From positions 84,181,381 to 84,215,880 of the forward strand of contig CM043957.1 of assembly GCA_014529385.2 (NCBI GenBank): a DNA stretch of 34,500 nucleotides, in the 5' to 3' direction. The position numbers and the translations under genes were made by a program. Under the pieces are notes generated by a model. The model was not told the DNA's origin. It worked only from the letters and a program-made list of their open reading frames with translations, and did not search any database. Origin of the DNA: Adiantum capillus-veneris. Lineage: Eukaryota > Streptophyta > Polypodiopsida > Polypodiales > Pteridaceae. Shown here one piece after another: positions 7,937 through 16,360 of the stretch; positions within the stretch are counted from its first letter, which is position 1, and each line of letters starts with the position of its first letter.

Positions 7937-8536
7937 TGTCACAAAGTGATGACGTGGTTATTGACAACGAAAACCCTAATTTTTGCCAGAAACCCAAAAA
8001 ATTCGGCAAAACCCTAATTTCGACCAAAAACCCTAATTTTACAGAAACCCTAATTTTTGGAAACCCTAATTGGCTGAAACCCTAAAAATCTGCCACGGCG
8101 GATTTTGCGCTGCAAAAGTTGCTTTTTGGGTTACGTAATTGGGCAGAGAAAGAGAGAGAGAGAGTCCAATTGCTTTATTTAAAAAAAAAGCCCACAGAGG
8201 GTTTGAGAGAGAGAAGCTTTTAGCTTTTGATTTAGAAGCTTTTGGGGCTCTGCTTTTGGGGCATCCCTTGTAACTTTAAATAAGTGGTTTGGGCATTCAC
8301 TTCTCAGAGCATCTGGATGCAGAGTCTGAGAGTGAATCCCGACCCACTCTCTTGTACTTTGAACTGATTAATACAAAAAGAAATACCGAAAGGGGCGCCA
8401 GTCTTTGGGGCCAATATCTCTAGGCACGGAACTCCGTCGGGCCAGTGCAAATCTATTGTGATTTGTGAATTGTTTGAAGTGGTTATTTGGTGCTGTCGCG
8501 ATTGATTCTTGACTTGGAGTGTTAAAGTCTGTTATA
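7937..8536 (+). repeat. Gypsy 5' LTR (family I)
   Basis: It begins TGTCACAAAGTG and ends GTTATA one base before a perfect initiator-Met primer site. U3 includes a cluster of six ACCCTAA teloboxes, a short GA tract, GCTTTTGGGG and a TATA-like TTTAAATA (about 8275). R/U5 contains CTCTTGTACTTTGAA and the shared core AAATACCGAAAGGGGCGCC (from 8381). It matches the LTR at 2218 over most of R/U5. Confidence 0.85.
7970..8086 (+). promoter_or_regulatory. cluster of six telobox motifs (AAACCCTAA)
   Basis: AAACCCTAA or AACCCTAA occurs about six times within 117 bases of the LTR U3, spaced irregularly (14-39 bases) and usually followed by TTT. These are plant telobox words bound by Myb-type telobox factors in promoters of growth-related genes. 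The irregular spacing argues against true telomeric repeat. Confidence 0.7.
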
Positions 8537-8537
8537 G

Positions 8538-8550
8538 TGGTATCAGAGCA
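8538..8550 (+). promoter_or_regulatory. primer binding site for tRNA-iMet
   Basis: A perfect TGGTATCAGAGCA follows one base after the LTR end. Confidence 0.92.
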
Positions 8551-8609
8551 CGGCCGATTTCTCTTCTACGGGAAATCCGATCCCCAATTTTTTTTTCCGC
8601 GGCACCTCT

Positions 8610-10240
8610 ATGGCTTCACTCAAGGATGAGTCGACTCCCTCTGCATCTGGAGATGCGGGCAGGGATCACAACGAAGATTCAGATTGAGAGTATGGCCTGC
8701 CTCGGCCTACTCAGGCGGAGTAAAGAGAGATGAAGCGTCGTCAATTGATCGGCGATGCAACAAAGATGATGCTCAGTTTTGCGAATGATCTGAAATTGGC
8801 AAAATATATGAGCGAGACTTCTTTTCAGGAAGTGCATGCACAGTGGCAGAAAACCACTACACCACCATTGAAACCCACTCTCAAGAAACCATCTGATCAC
8901 AAACAGTATTCAGAGAAGGAATTACAAGAGGTGGTTGATGCACAAATTGCTCAACTTTTTGACGCACAAAAGAAAGCCAAAAAGCAAAAGAAAAGCAGTG
9001 ACTTCGTGGGATATTTGGGTCGTGAGTCGACTTTTGATAAGGCAAAGAAACAGAAGAAGCGTGTTCGATTTTAAGGAGTACCCAATTCTTCTTCTTCTTC
9101 TTCTGACAGTTTTTCTAGCTCTTCTGATTCGAGCGAAGAAGACAGAAAAGGTAAAAAGCGAAGTAAGAAACAAAGCTTCGGAAAGGGCAAGAAAAAGGCA
9201 AAGAAGGCTAAATCTTGCCCAGAGCTTGACAGTTCTACTGAGGACTCGTCTACAGGCAGCTCCGATTCTGATGATGGAAACTTCTATGCGAACAAGAAGA
9301 ATTTTTACAAAGCCAACCAGTAGGACTTTCTCGAAGATAAAAGCAAGAAAGTCCGAGAGTTTAAGGAAGGTGGCCACTCGATCAAGTTCGATACTTTTCA
9401 AGATACTTAGATGCTTCGAAGGCTTTGTCTTTTGTACAGCAGTTTGACATCGCTTTCGCGGGAGGACGCTATTCAGAGCACTCCAAGATTCAGAGAGCTA
9501 CCTCTTACCTTAAGGGGAATGCTCGTACTTGGTGGTGCACGCTGCTTTTAAACAAGACTGCGCCAGTTAAATGACTGAAATTCAAAAAGCTTTTTATTTC
9601 TTCTTGGTTGACGCAAGAATATGAACGAGATATACGAGCTGCTTGGAACCATCTTCGGATGACCAAGAAAGATACAATCAATGCTTATTGTGAAAGATTC
9701 TGGAGCTCTTTTCTACCCGCCTCTTCATTCAAGAAGATCACGTTCAGAGAACAGATTGAGCGGTTCACCTTGGGTCTACCTACAGAGATCCGAGATCACT
9801 GCTTGGAGCAGAAGTCAGCTTCTATTCAGGAGTTGATGAGTCATGCGAAGCGGGGCTTTGCCTTTCACTCTGGTAGTCTGACTTACCCCACAGATGAGAA
9901 CATGACACAACGAGCCGAACAGACTTCTGGGAATGAAAGTAAAAAGAAAAAGAGCAACCCAGAGAAAAAGGATGCACGACCCAAGCTTACTCCTCAGGAG
10001 CGAGCTCGATTCATCAAAGAGGGGAAGAGCTTTGGATGCGGGGAACAGGGACACATCTCCGCAAAGTGCCCTAAAAAGGCAGAGAAAGAACAGAATGATA
10101 AGGACGACGACAGGCCTGAGAGTTCGAGAGCAGCTGAGGAACGTGGACCAAAAGGCAAGATGAAAACAGGAATGGTTCGAGATTGTGTGGGTACCGATCC
10201 CGACACCATGGATGAGAGTACAGAACTTTGCCGAGCTTGA
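8610..10240 (+). pseudogene. Gypsy gag polyprotein, several stops and a frameshift
   Basis: The frame starts MASLKDESTPSASGDAGRD at 8610 and stays in phase to about 9410 despite stops at 8685, 8721, 9072, 9321 and 9408. This part holds a KKQKK-rich stretch and a Ser/Asp-rich linker. After a frameshift near 9405 comes the conserved capsid (retrotransposon gag) region: YLDASKALSFVQQFDIAF, RATSYLKGNARTWW, then a stop, SSWLTQEYERDIRAAWNHL, INAYCERFW and FTLGLPTEIRDH. Near the end is a zinc knuckle FGCGEQGHISAKCPKK in which the first Cys is Ser (S-x2-C-x4-H-x4-C). Gag forms the virus-like particle and packages the RNA. This copy cannot make it in one piece. Confidence 0.85.
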
Positions 10241-10246
10241 GGCAAA

Positions 10247-10538
10247 GTGAAAGATCAAGAGGCCCTGATTTTCTTTGATGGAGGAGCCAAGGCCAACTTC
10301 ATTTCACTGGAATTGGCGGCGCGGCTCGAGATTACTCCCGATCGGATGGGACCACTTGCAGAGGCAGTTCTAGCGGCACCCGGCGGGGACGTAGCCATTA
10401 CACCTGTCTCATTGGCAAACTTCGGTTGCATTGTCAGGGGTATTTGGGACATGAGGACTTTTTCATAATGCCTTTGGAGGGTTGTGATGTTCTCTTAGGG
10501 ATTCCCTGGTACCACAAGAACAACGCCGTGGTCGATTA
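10247..10538 (+). pseudogene. Gypsy aspartic protease remnant
   Basis: Directly after gag the frame reads ALIFFDGGAKANFISLELA. This is the retropepsin active-site block (normally D-[ST]-G-A-x-x-x-F-I) with Gly at the Ser/Thr position. About 60 codons later the frame shifts and continues FFIMPLEGCDVLLGIPWYHK and NNAVVDYW, the C-terminal strands of the same domain and the bridge to RT. A D-G-G active site and a frameshift mean it is inactive. Confidence 0.75.
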
Positions 10539-11066
10539 TTGGGTGAGAAAAGCGACTTTGACTACAGAAAGGGCAGAACAATTGTGCTTGATATAAAACT
10601 GAAGGGCGAGTCTGTCCCTATTGTATCGGCTTTGGCCATTTCAAAATTAATGAAATCCAGTCTGTTTGTTTACTCGATCTTTATGAAAGAATTGAACGAT
10701 AAGGATAGGACAAATATGTCTAAACTTGATAAAGAACGCAAAGATTTTCTCCACTCTCACGCCGATTGCTTCTCAGAGGGCCTACTAGGAGAGTTACCCC
10801 CTGCACGTCCTGAAGATCGTACCATTGATCTGATACCTGGAAGCACACCACCGAACCGGCCACCTTACCGTGTGAGCCGAGCACAGAATGAAGAGATTAT
10901 GAACCAAGTGAAAGACCTCTTGGAAAAGGGTCTTGTCCAGCCTAGTACTTCACCGTATTGCCACTTTTCTGAAAAAAAAATGCAAGTCAGTGGTGGAATA
11001 CACTGTTGTTACAAGGATAGACTCCTTCCACTTGGAATGATTTCATACAGGTACCGAATTAGCTAA
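10539..11066 (+). pseudogene. Gypsy reverse transcriptase N-terminus, truncated
   Basis: An open frame of 175 codons gives the linker and start of the RT: HADCFSEGLLGELPPARPED, then TIDLIPGSTPPNRPPYRVSR and QVKDLLEKGLVQPSTSPYC. These are typical Ty3/Gypsy words. The homology ends at about 10970, just after SPYC, exactly where the [16 protein letters not shown] block should follow. The remaining residues have no RT character. Palm, RNase H and integrase are missing until a chromodomain fragment at 11608, which suggests a large internal deletion or junction with another element. Confidence 0.8.
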
Positions 11067-11089
11067 AGGCTAATTCAAAACAGGTACAG

Positions 11090-11600
11090 GATGATTTAAA
11101 AAGATTTTTTGCAAGAAATCTCGTGTAAATCAAAGGGCAAGTAGTCCTACTGATGCAGAAGATCAAAGGCTACGAATTGGTGCGATTGGCACGCAAAACA
11201 GAGCCCGAAAGAAGAAAATACAGCTTGCTGTATTTTTCTGCAGATTTAGGATTTTGACCCTATTTGATGCCTTTTTGTCCCAGGAGCTTCGGGGAAGCTA
11301 GAGGACAGTAATACAAGTGATTTGGAGCATTTTAGGAGCTAAAAACAGAGAATTCAGCGTGCTGAATTTCCAGGACAGGTTTGCAAAAGTGCTCTATTAT
11401 ATGTGGATAATCACTTGGATATGTGGATGTTTGCTTGTGAAGGTTTCTACTATAGTTATGTTGCCAAAATTGGGTCAAAAAGAGAATTCTCAGCCCAATA
11501 AAAGTGACAGCATAAGGGTAGATCACAGGTTAATCTCCAAAGATCAAGATAAAGAGTAGAGAAAGATTGTTTTCGATGCTCAATATACAAATCAGTGATA
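11090..11600 (+). repeat. noncoding segment with two small perfect hairpins
   Basis: It contains AAAATACAGCTTGCTGTATTTT (11216-11237; 9-bp arms, 4-nt loop) and AATTCAGCGTGCTGAATT (about 11351-11368). It also has CAAAGGGCAAGTAGTCC and GTTATGTTGCCAAAATT. Similar words in similar order occur at 13310-13870 (CAAGGGGCACGTAGTCC, CCAGAAAATACAGCGGTCTG, GTTATGTTGCCCAAATT), so both are copies of the same noncoding part of a retroelement. No gene seen. Confidence 0.55.
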
Positions 11601-11607
11601 TTGCATA

Positions 11608-11855
11608 AAGGCTGAAATTGCTTGAGAGTTGGAAGATTCACTTTCACGTGAGTCTTCTCAAACCGTATGTGGCTGATGTGCCAGAAGATATGCCAGTTGA
11701 AGATCAGCCGGAAGTCGAGGAACTTTATGAGATCTTGGTCCCGGAATAGATTTTGGCACATAAATAAAGAAAAGAAAAGGCAAGGTTGCAAGGTGCTGTT
11801 TGGTAAAGTTCAAAAGCTATTCACCTTTGGATGTCAAGTGGATGGAAAAAAGTGA
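11608..11855 (+). pseudogene. Gypsy integrase C-terminus and chromodomain remnant
   Basis: One frame reads HVSLLKPYVADVPEDMPVED then QPEVEELYEILVPE, stop, ILAHK, stop. After a frameshift it reads VLFGKVQKLFTFGCQVDGKK, which matches the chromodomain core normally written as YLVKFKNYSPLDAKWMEE. HVSLLKPY is the hallmark of the integrase C-terminal region of chromoviruses. The chromodomain that follows steers integration into particular chromatin. Two stops and a frameshift make it dead. It is separated from the RT start by unrelated noncoding DNA. Confidence 0.8.
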
Positions 11856-12466
11856 ACTTGCAGAGTCACTAAAAGTATGGGAACTTAAAACCTTGGTTTG
11901 CAACCTACCTTGATCCCTTGAGATTCAGAGCTACATGGATTGTCAGTGTGACAATGGCTTCTGAAAGAAATGATGTACATGTTACTTACAGTGAGCTCAA
12001 ATGAAGTGCATGTTACATGAATGTTAGCTGTACAGATTGTCAGTTTGGCAATCGCTCTTATGGAATGTCCAAAAGTTTGTTTAGTGCTATAGAAGTGAGT
12101 ATTTCTTGTCAGTTTGTCAAGGGTACAGCAATTATTTCTATTGAAGAGTATATGTGTAACTGCATTCTTAAACTGTCGGTTTGGGTATGCTCGAAAGGTT
12201 ACTGGATCCAACGTGTACTAAAAGATGGTCGCAAAATGTGATGCTTCCATTTTGTCATTGGAAAGTTATGGACTCAAAGCAATGGCAGACTGTGACGCTT
12301 CCACTATGTCATTGGGACAGGGTTCACACGCAGGCAATACATGTGTCAACGAGGTGTTGACTGTGAGCATATATGTGTCGTACATGTGTCGACACGGTGT
12401 CCGGACACCTGAGTGCTGACTGTAAGCATGTACAACATAGGTGCAAACGAGGACGTTTGAGATTTC
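11856..12466 (+). mobile_element. 3' noncoding region of the chromovirus
   Basis: No protein was recognised. It contains degenerate internal repeats: GATTGTCAGTNTGNCAAT at about 11938 and 12035, and GNGACGCTTCCACTATGTCATTGG-like copies about 54 bases apart at 12237 and 12291. Two adjacent perfect palindromes lie at 12386-12409. It ends at a polypurine tract. Confidence 0.55.
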
Positions 12467-12478
12467 AAGAGGGGGGTA
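12467..12478 (+). promoter_or_regulatory. polypurine tract
   Basis: AAGAGGGGGGTA abuts TGTCAC at 12479 and is identical to the tract of the antisense element at 3764-3775. Confidence 0.85.
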
Positions 12479-13250
12479 TGTCACCAGCCAGTGGCAATTC
12501 CATTTTGGTTTATTTTCTCTTTCTTTGGGGAATTTCGTTTGTTTTACCTTTTGGAAACACCCCTCTGGAAATCTAACTGCCCTGCATTGCATAGCCAGTG
12601 TGGAACTGTTCAGAGAGAGTCCAGGCCTGGGGGCTAAAGAGCACTAAGGTTGGACAAGGACTATGGTTAGCCAAAGTGGGGTCATTGGCCAGCCAAAGCG
12701 GAATCCTTCGCTACATAGGCTACATTTCAGTTCTGGGTGTGGCTGCAGTGTACAAAGAGGGTCAGATGACCTAGAAGAATGTAATGGCAGAAACTCCTAA
12801 ATTTTAGGGATTGCTATTTTTGGATGGCAAAATGTCTTCGCGTCATTACGTGCAGTTTGACATGGGGATCATTTTGTTACTCTGTGGCCAAGTCAACAGA
12901 GGCTGCAGGTGAGATCTAAAGCGGGAAAATTCACAAATGAGTGACACTTGGCACTCTGAGGCCAGTTTACTACTTAAAGAGAAGGCAAAAACGTGATTTT
13001 CAGATGGGAGCTTGTTTTTGAGTGCTCTCACAGGTGGGAGAGCTTCAATGGAGTGCTGGCTTACCCTCTATGTACAGTGAGGTGCAGGATGTCATGACCT
13101 GCACACCTCTCACTGCTCTCTCTCTCCCCTATTCTTTATGGTTATGCCCCTCTAGTGGGCTCATCAGATTGACCATGTACAGTCTTGTGGTTTGATGCTC
13201 TATTGCCGAGGCAAGAGCCTCCCTGAACAGGAACAGGAGTGGCTAACTGC
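12479..13250 (+). repeat. 3' LTR (family III), right end unresolved
   Basis: It starts TGTCACCAGCCAGTGG directly after the polypurine tract, so this is a 3' LTR. Apart from the TGTCAC start it is unlike the LTR at 7937, so the Gypsy gag at 8610 and the chromodomain at 11608 probably come from different elements. I could not find its end: no ...ACA followed by a known flank and no second copy. The listed end is approximate. No gene lies within. Confidence 0.55.
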
Positions 13251-13309
13251 TACTCCAAAGCAGGGAAACGAGAGGGTGATAACCTCTCAAGTAAACACAC
13301 AAAAATCAG

Positions 13310-13790
13310 CACTGTTTTATTGCTGATTTTGGGCTGTTTTGGGACTGTTTTGTGCTCGGAATCATGCCAAAATCAAGGGGCACGTAGTCCAAGGCATTGG
13401 GAACAGTGCAGGGATAGTTGACAGTTGAAATTAGGTCAAAAACAGGTCCTAACCAGAAAATACAGCGGTCTGAAATTTATTGTTTTGCAGCGGTATGGAT
13501 GCCAGATGCATTGGGAACAGTGCCCAATTGTCAGAGAACACTTCTGGGAAGTGTTGGGGCTCAAAACAAGTGAGAAACAAGTGCTGGATACAGATTAGGA
13601 TTCTCGGAACTCTGATTTTTGCAGGTTTGGGGCTGTTTCGATGTCCTAAATCCTTCCATATTCAAGGGGCAACTAGCCCAAGGTGTAGGGGCTACAGGGA
13701 GCTGAAAATAGAGAAAAACCAGTCAATAACCAGAAATTACAGAGGCTGGTTATGCTCTGTTTTGGTCAATTAAAGGTGAAATCGGGACAA
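13310..13790 (+). repeat. two degenerate units of a hairpin-containing noncoding repeat
   Basis: Unit 1 (about 13320-13480) and unit 2 (about 13625-13770) share, in order, GGGCTGTTT, a CAAGGGGCA..TAG.CCAAGG block, ACAGGGA, and ACCAGAAA-TACAG-GG-CTG. The last block is a weakened hairpin that is perfect at 11216-11237. This is likely LTR or untranslated retroelement sequence. Confidence 0.5.
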
Positions 13791-13818
13791 GGACAGTGGT
13801 TTCCTTAGGATTCCCTAC

Positions 13819-14465
13819 TTGCAGACTGTTTTGGGCAGGGTTTTGCGTTGTTATGTTGCCCAAATTCCTCCAAACAGAATAGAAACTGCGGGATACAGGT
13901 TTAGTAATATAAGCCCAATATTTTTGCATAAGTTATGCAATGTAAGACGCTTTGTAGATGATCTTTTGGTCCCTGACGTTCCTTCTTTTCAAGATTTTAT
14001 CTACTTGAATTCGAGTTCTGTAGGCGGAGGAATTTATCCCAAGGAGTTTTGTGATCTTAACTGTACCACAAATAGTGATTGTTTTTAGACCTTAAGATTT
14101 TTCAGACTCCCTTGGGATTAGAAGTAGATATCTATGATAAGCGCCTTGAACCAGAATATGCCAATCTAAAAATCATCTGCATGCCTCACTTTTCTTCGAA
14201 CATTTCTCTTTTAGCTAAGTACGGTGTCATTTGCTCTCAACTATTTAGATTTTCTCGTCTTTGTTCTAGTAAATCTACTTTTGTTGTTCAATCTTGCCAT
14301 CTTATTTCTTTACTAGTTGAAAAAGGATACTCATTCAAAAGAATCATGAAAAAAGTTCGTTCATTTTTGCATCGTAGTAAGTTTATTTTTTGTGTTTCTT
14401 TCTTTGAGATAATCAGTAGTAAATTCAATAGAAGTGGGGAGCTAAAAAACCCACTTATTGTTTGA
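13819..14465 (+). pseudogene. Penelope-like reverse transcriptase fragment, one frameshift
   Basis: The first frame gives the RT catalytic box RFVDDLLVPDVPSFQDFIYL, followed by GGGIYPKEFCDLNCTTNSD. It breaks in a T-run at about 14081-14085. The next frame continues FLDLKIFQTPLGLEVDIYDKR, EPEYANLKIICMPH, AKYGVICSQLFRFSRLCSS and VEKGYSFKRIMKKVRSFLH. The order R-[FY]-[VI]-D-D, FLDL-I, YDKR, Y-G-V-x-x-S-Q-L-x-R-x-x-R-x-C is that of Penelope-like element RTs, not of LINE, Copia or Gypsy RTs. Fingers domain and any GIY-YIG nuclease are missing upstream, where noncoding repeat adjoins. A single-base change would account for the frameshift, so it is not very old. Confidence 0.6.
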
Positions 14466-14532
14466 CTTAATAACACCTTATGTTGTTGTTTTGATCTTTA
14501 GCGCTTCTAGTATTTTCACTATAGCTTGACAA

Positions 14533-14835
14533 TTGCTAGCCTTTATCATGGCTGAGTATGCCCATCACCTCCGGAGGGTGATAGAAACTCAGCTCGTTGG
14601 TTTTGTAGAGTACGTTCAAAGCATGAATGGCCTCTATATAAACCTGCACCTACTCTTGGGCACTGATGACGTGAGTAGGGATGTCATAGCTGTTGTCCAA
14701 GCTATGCACGATAAAGGTGATAATCTTATTCTTCCTGTTTGGACAAGCAGTGAAGTTGAGATCACATATTGTCAAGTTTGGTTCTTTGCTCTTCGTAGGT
14801 TTGTAGTAGTATTCATTTTTCGATTTCATATTTAG
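14533..14835 (+). CDS. unknown ORF of about 95 codons
   Basis: The likely start is the ATG at 14548 (MAEYAHHLRRVIETQLVGFV), followed by EYVQSMNGLYINLHLLLG, DVSRDVIAVVQAMHDKGDN and LILPVWTSSEVEIT. The texture is that of a real soluble protein, with alternating hydrophobic and charged residues. After about residue 85 it runs into AT-rich sequence with a Phe-rich tail, so the true 3' end may be an exon boundary (CGTAGGTTTG near 14797) or a truncation. It lies just after the Penelope-like RT and may be part of that element or an inserted exon. Family unknown. Confidence 0.35.
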   Translation: MLAFIMAEYAHHLRRVIETQLVGFVEYVQSMNGLYINLHLLLGTDDVSRDVIAVVQAMHDKGDNLILPVWTSSEVEITYCQVWFFALRRFVVVFIFRFHI

Positions 14836-15150
14836 CTTACCTGAGGACTTAAGAATGTGTTCCGTTATAAGTTGTTGTGTGAAGTTTGATTTCTAGGTTT
14901 AAGTTTTTAAGATGTCTTATCCTTTTTTTTTTGCTTAAAGTTGAGTACTTGTTTTAAGCCAAGTAAGTCGCGTCAACTTATTTTACACATGTCTTTTCTA
15001 AAAAACATTTTTAAGTTAATAATGTTTTGTTTTATCTAGTTTTGTTTCGTAGCAAACAAAGTGATTTAGTTTGTTTGTTTTTTTGTTTTTGCTTTTGTTT
15101 TTCTTTTCATGTGTCCCTTGCTTTTATAGTTTTATGAGTGCTTTATTCCC
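14836..15150. other. T-rich noncoding sequence
   Basis: Long T and TTTG runs, no ORF and no recognised element. It may be the U3 part of the LTR-like segment that follows. Confidence 0.35.
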
Positions 15151-15164
15151 TCTTATAATTCGTG

Positions 15165-15420
15165 AGTTCAGACTATTCTGAACTTATGAAGGTATACTCT
15201 TTGTACTTCCTCTTAACTATAAAAGAATAAAGAAATACCGAAAGGGGCGCCTATTTAGGGGCCAATCTAGTGTCTGACTCGCATACAGATGCATTCTAGC
15301 ATCTGTATCCTATTCCCTCTCTTGTGTCATTATAGCACAGGTAGAATAGATGACTAATAATGGGTGAAAGCTAAATCAAGGTTTGAAGTAAAGTCTACCG
15401 CCCTTTTTGAAGTTAACAGG
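15165..15420 (+). repeat. probable LTR (R/U5) with the shared core motif
   Basis: AATAAAGAAATACCGAAAGG continues into the same core seen in five other LTRs (core 15233-15251, then GGGGCCAAT at 15258). It is preceded by TTGTACTTCCTC as in the others. Two perfect hairpins flank the core: AGTTCAG-(6)-CTGAACT at about 15169-15188 and ATACAGATGC-(6)-GCATCTGTAT at 15283-15308. No LTR ends, primer site or partner were found. Confidence 0.45.
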
Positions 15421-15427
15421 CCGGTTA

Positions 15428-15538
15428 CAGTTCATACGAAAGTTTGATTCATACAAAGGATAACCCGCAGATGTTCTCACCAAAAGTCTTGCTAAGGCTC
15501 AACATGAGCATTGCATACAGCTGGTGGGAGTTAGTTAA
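15428..15538 (+). pseudogene. Ty1/Copia RNase H C-terminus
   Basis: The frame reads FIRKFDSYKG, a TAA, then PADVLTKSLAKAQHEHCIQL VGVS and a stop. [VA]-x-x-x-x-PADVLTK-[SA]-L is the end of the Copia RNase H domain. One stop replaces the usual D/N-N before PAD. It is followed about 20 bases later by a polypurine tract and an LTR start, so this is the genuine 3' end of a Copia element whose body is missing. Confidence 0.8.
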
Positions 15539-15560
15539 ATTGAAGGCGTCATTTATGCCT

Positions 15561-15572
15561 TTAAGTAGGAGG
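15561..15572 (+). promoter_or_regulatory. Copia polypurine tract
   Basis: TTAAGTAGGAGG lies just before TTGTTGGGTTAAAGG. The purine run AAGTAGGAGG is typical of the plus-strand primer of Copia elements. Confidence 0.6.
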
Positions 15573-15573
15573 T

Positions 15574-15724
15574 TGTTGGGTTAAAGGCTTAAATAACCCC
15601 TTTTTTATATTTTTATACTTTGTCTAGGTTCACATTGAACTTGGACAATTTTTTTTAAAGTCACTTATAATAAAAGTGGATAAAACCCAAAACTCACTTA
15701 TTGAGTTTTTCCCAAAAATGTACG

Positions 15725-15782
<58 letters not shown>

Positions 15783-16080
15783 TTTCGATTGCTAGTGCTT
15801 CTTCTCTGCTGCACTCCACCTCCTGCTTCTTGCCCCAATCCTGCACTACATCGCAACGCGCACCTACCGGTACATTCTGCTTGGCGCTTTCCCAGTTTGG
15901 ATCTGCAAATGCAAACGCTGGCTGATCTGCAATGCAAATGAAAAACGTTGGCTGATCTTGGTTGCTTGAAAACGCTGGGATCTTCTTGCTGGTCTTGCTG
16001 AGAAGGTGCACTTGGTCTGCTGCCTCTTCTACCAGAAAGTGCTAGCGCTAGCTTTTCTTATATATTGTCTTAGCCAAATT
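15574..16080 (+). repeat. Copia 3' LTR with internal (CT)n, right end uncertain
   Basis: It starts TGTTGGGTTAAAGGC after the polypurine tract. The (CT)n array at 15727-15774 and duplicated words (AACGCTGG/AACGTTGGCTGATCT at 15914-15985) lie within. The right end is not defined: the sequence runs into GCTAGCGCTAGC and then AT-rich DNA before the hairpin repeat at 16202. Confidence 0.5.
15727..15774. repeat. (CT)n microsatellite
   Basis: A perfect CT array of 48 bases followed by (GT)n. Confidence 0.95.
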
Positions 16081-16201
16081 GCCCTACCCAGTTTCCCAAC
16101 AAAGTCACTTAATAATAATAAGTGAAAAATGGCTAAAATAGGGAAAATGCTCTTGATGGGTTCTAACTGTAATCTGATGATCATGCTGTGTGCAACCAGA
16201 G

Positions 16202-16360
16202 GATATGCATCTACTCTAAGTGTCTGGACATGCACGGTCTGCGAACATACTCACAAAAGTGCCAAAACACTTCCTAAGCTAGGCTAACTGAATTGAACCG
16301 AACCCTAGTTATGAAGTAGCTTGTCCACGTACACATAGGGTTAGATGTACACGTGACAAG
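16202..16360 (-). repeat. hairpin-headed repeat, copy C (minus strand)
   Basis: On the minus strand it begins with a near-perfect hairpin at 16360-16320 (arms CTTGTCACGTGTACAT and ATGTGTACGTGGACAAG, 8-nt loop). It then has CTACTTCATAAC, AGGGTTCGGTTCAATTC, GGAAGTG, TTGGCACTTTTGTGAGT, CGCAGACCGTGCATG, CACTTAG and TAGATGCATAT. It ends near 16202. It faces away from the LINE fragment on its right and is the mirror image of copy B. AGGGTTCGGTTCAATTC resembles a pol III B box, but no clear A box is seen. Confidence 0.85.

Noticed and set aside
7970-8086. Interstitial telomere repeat
   Set aside because: The AAACCCTAA words are irregularly spaced and within an LTR; they read as teloboxes, not tandem telomeric DNA.
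9815-10258. Minus-strand ORFs opposite gag
   Set aside because: Antisense shadows of the lysine- and glutamate-rich gag region.
11885-12211. Minus-strand protein of 108 codons
   Set aside because: It overlaps the 3' noncoding region of a chromovirus and has no motif or codon pattern.
7937-13250. One deleted Gypsy element with both LTRs
   Set aside because: The two LTRs do not match beyond TGTCAC, so they are reported separately.
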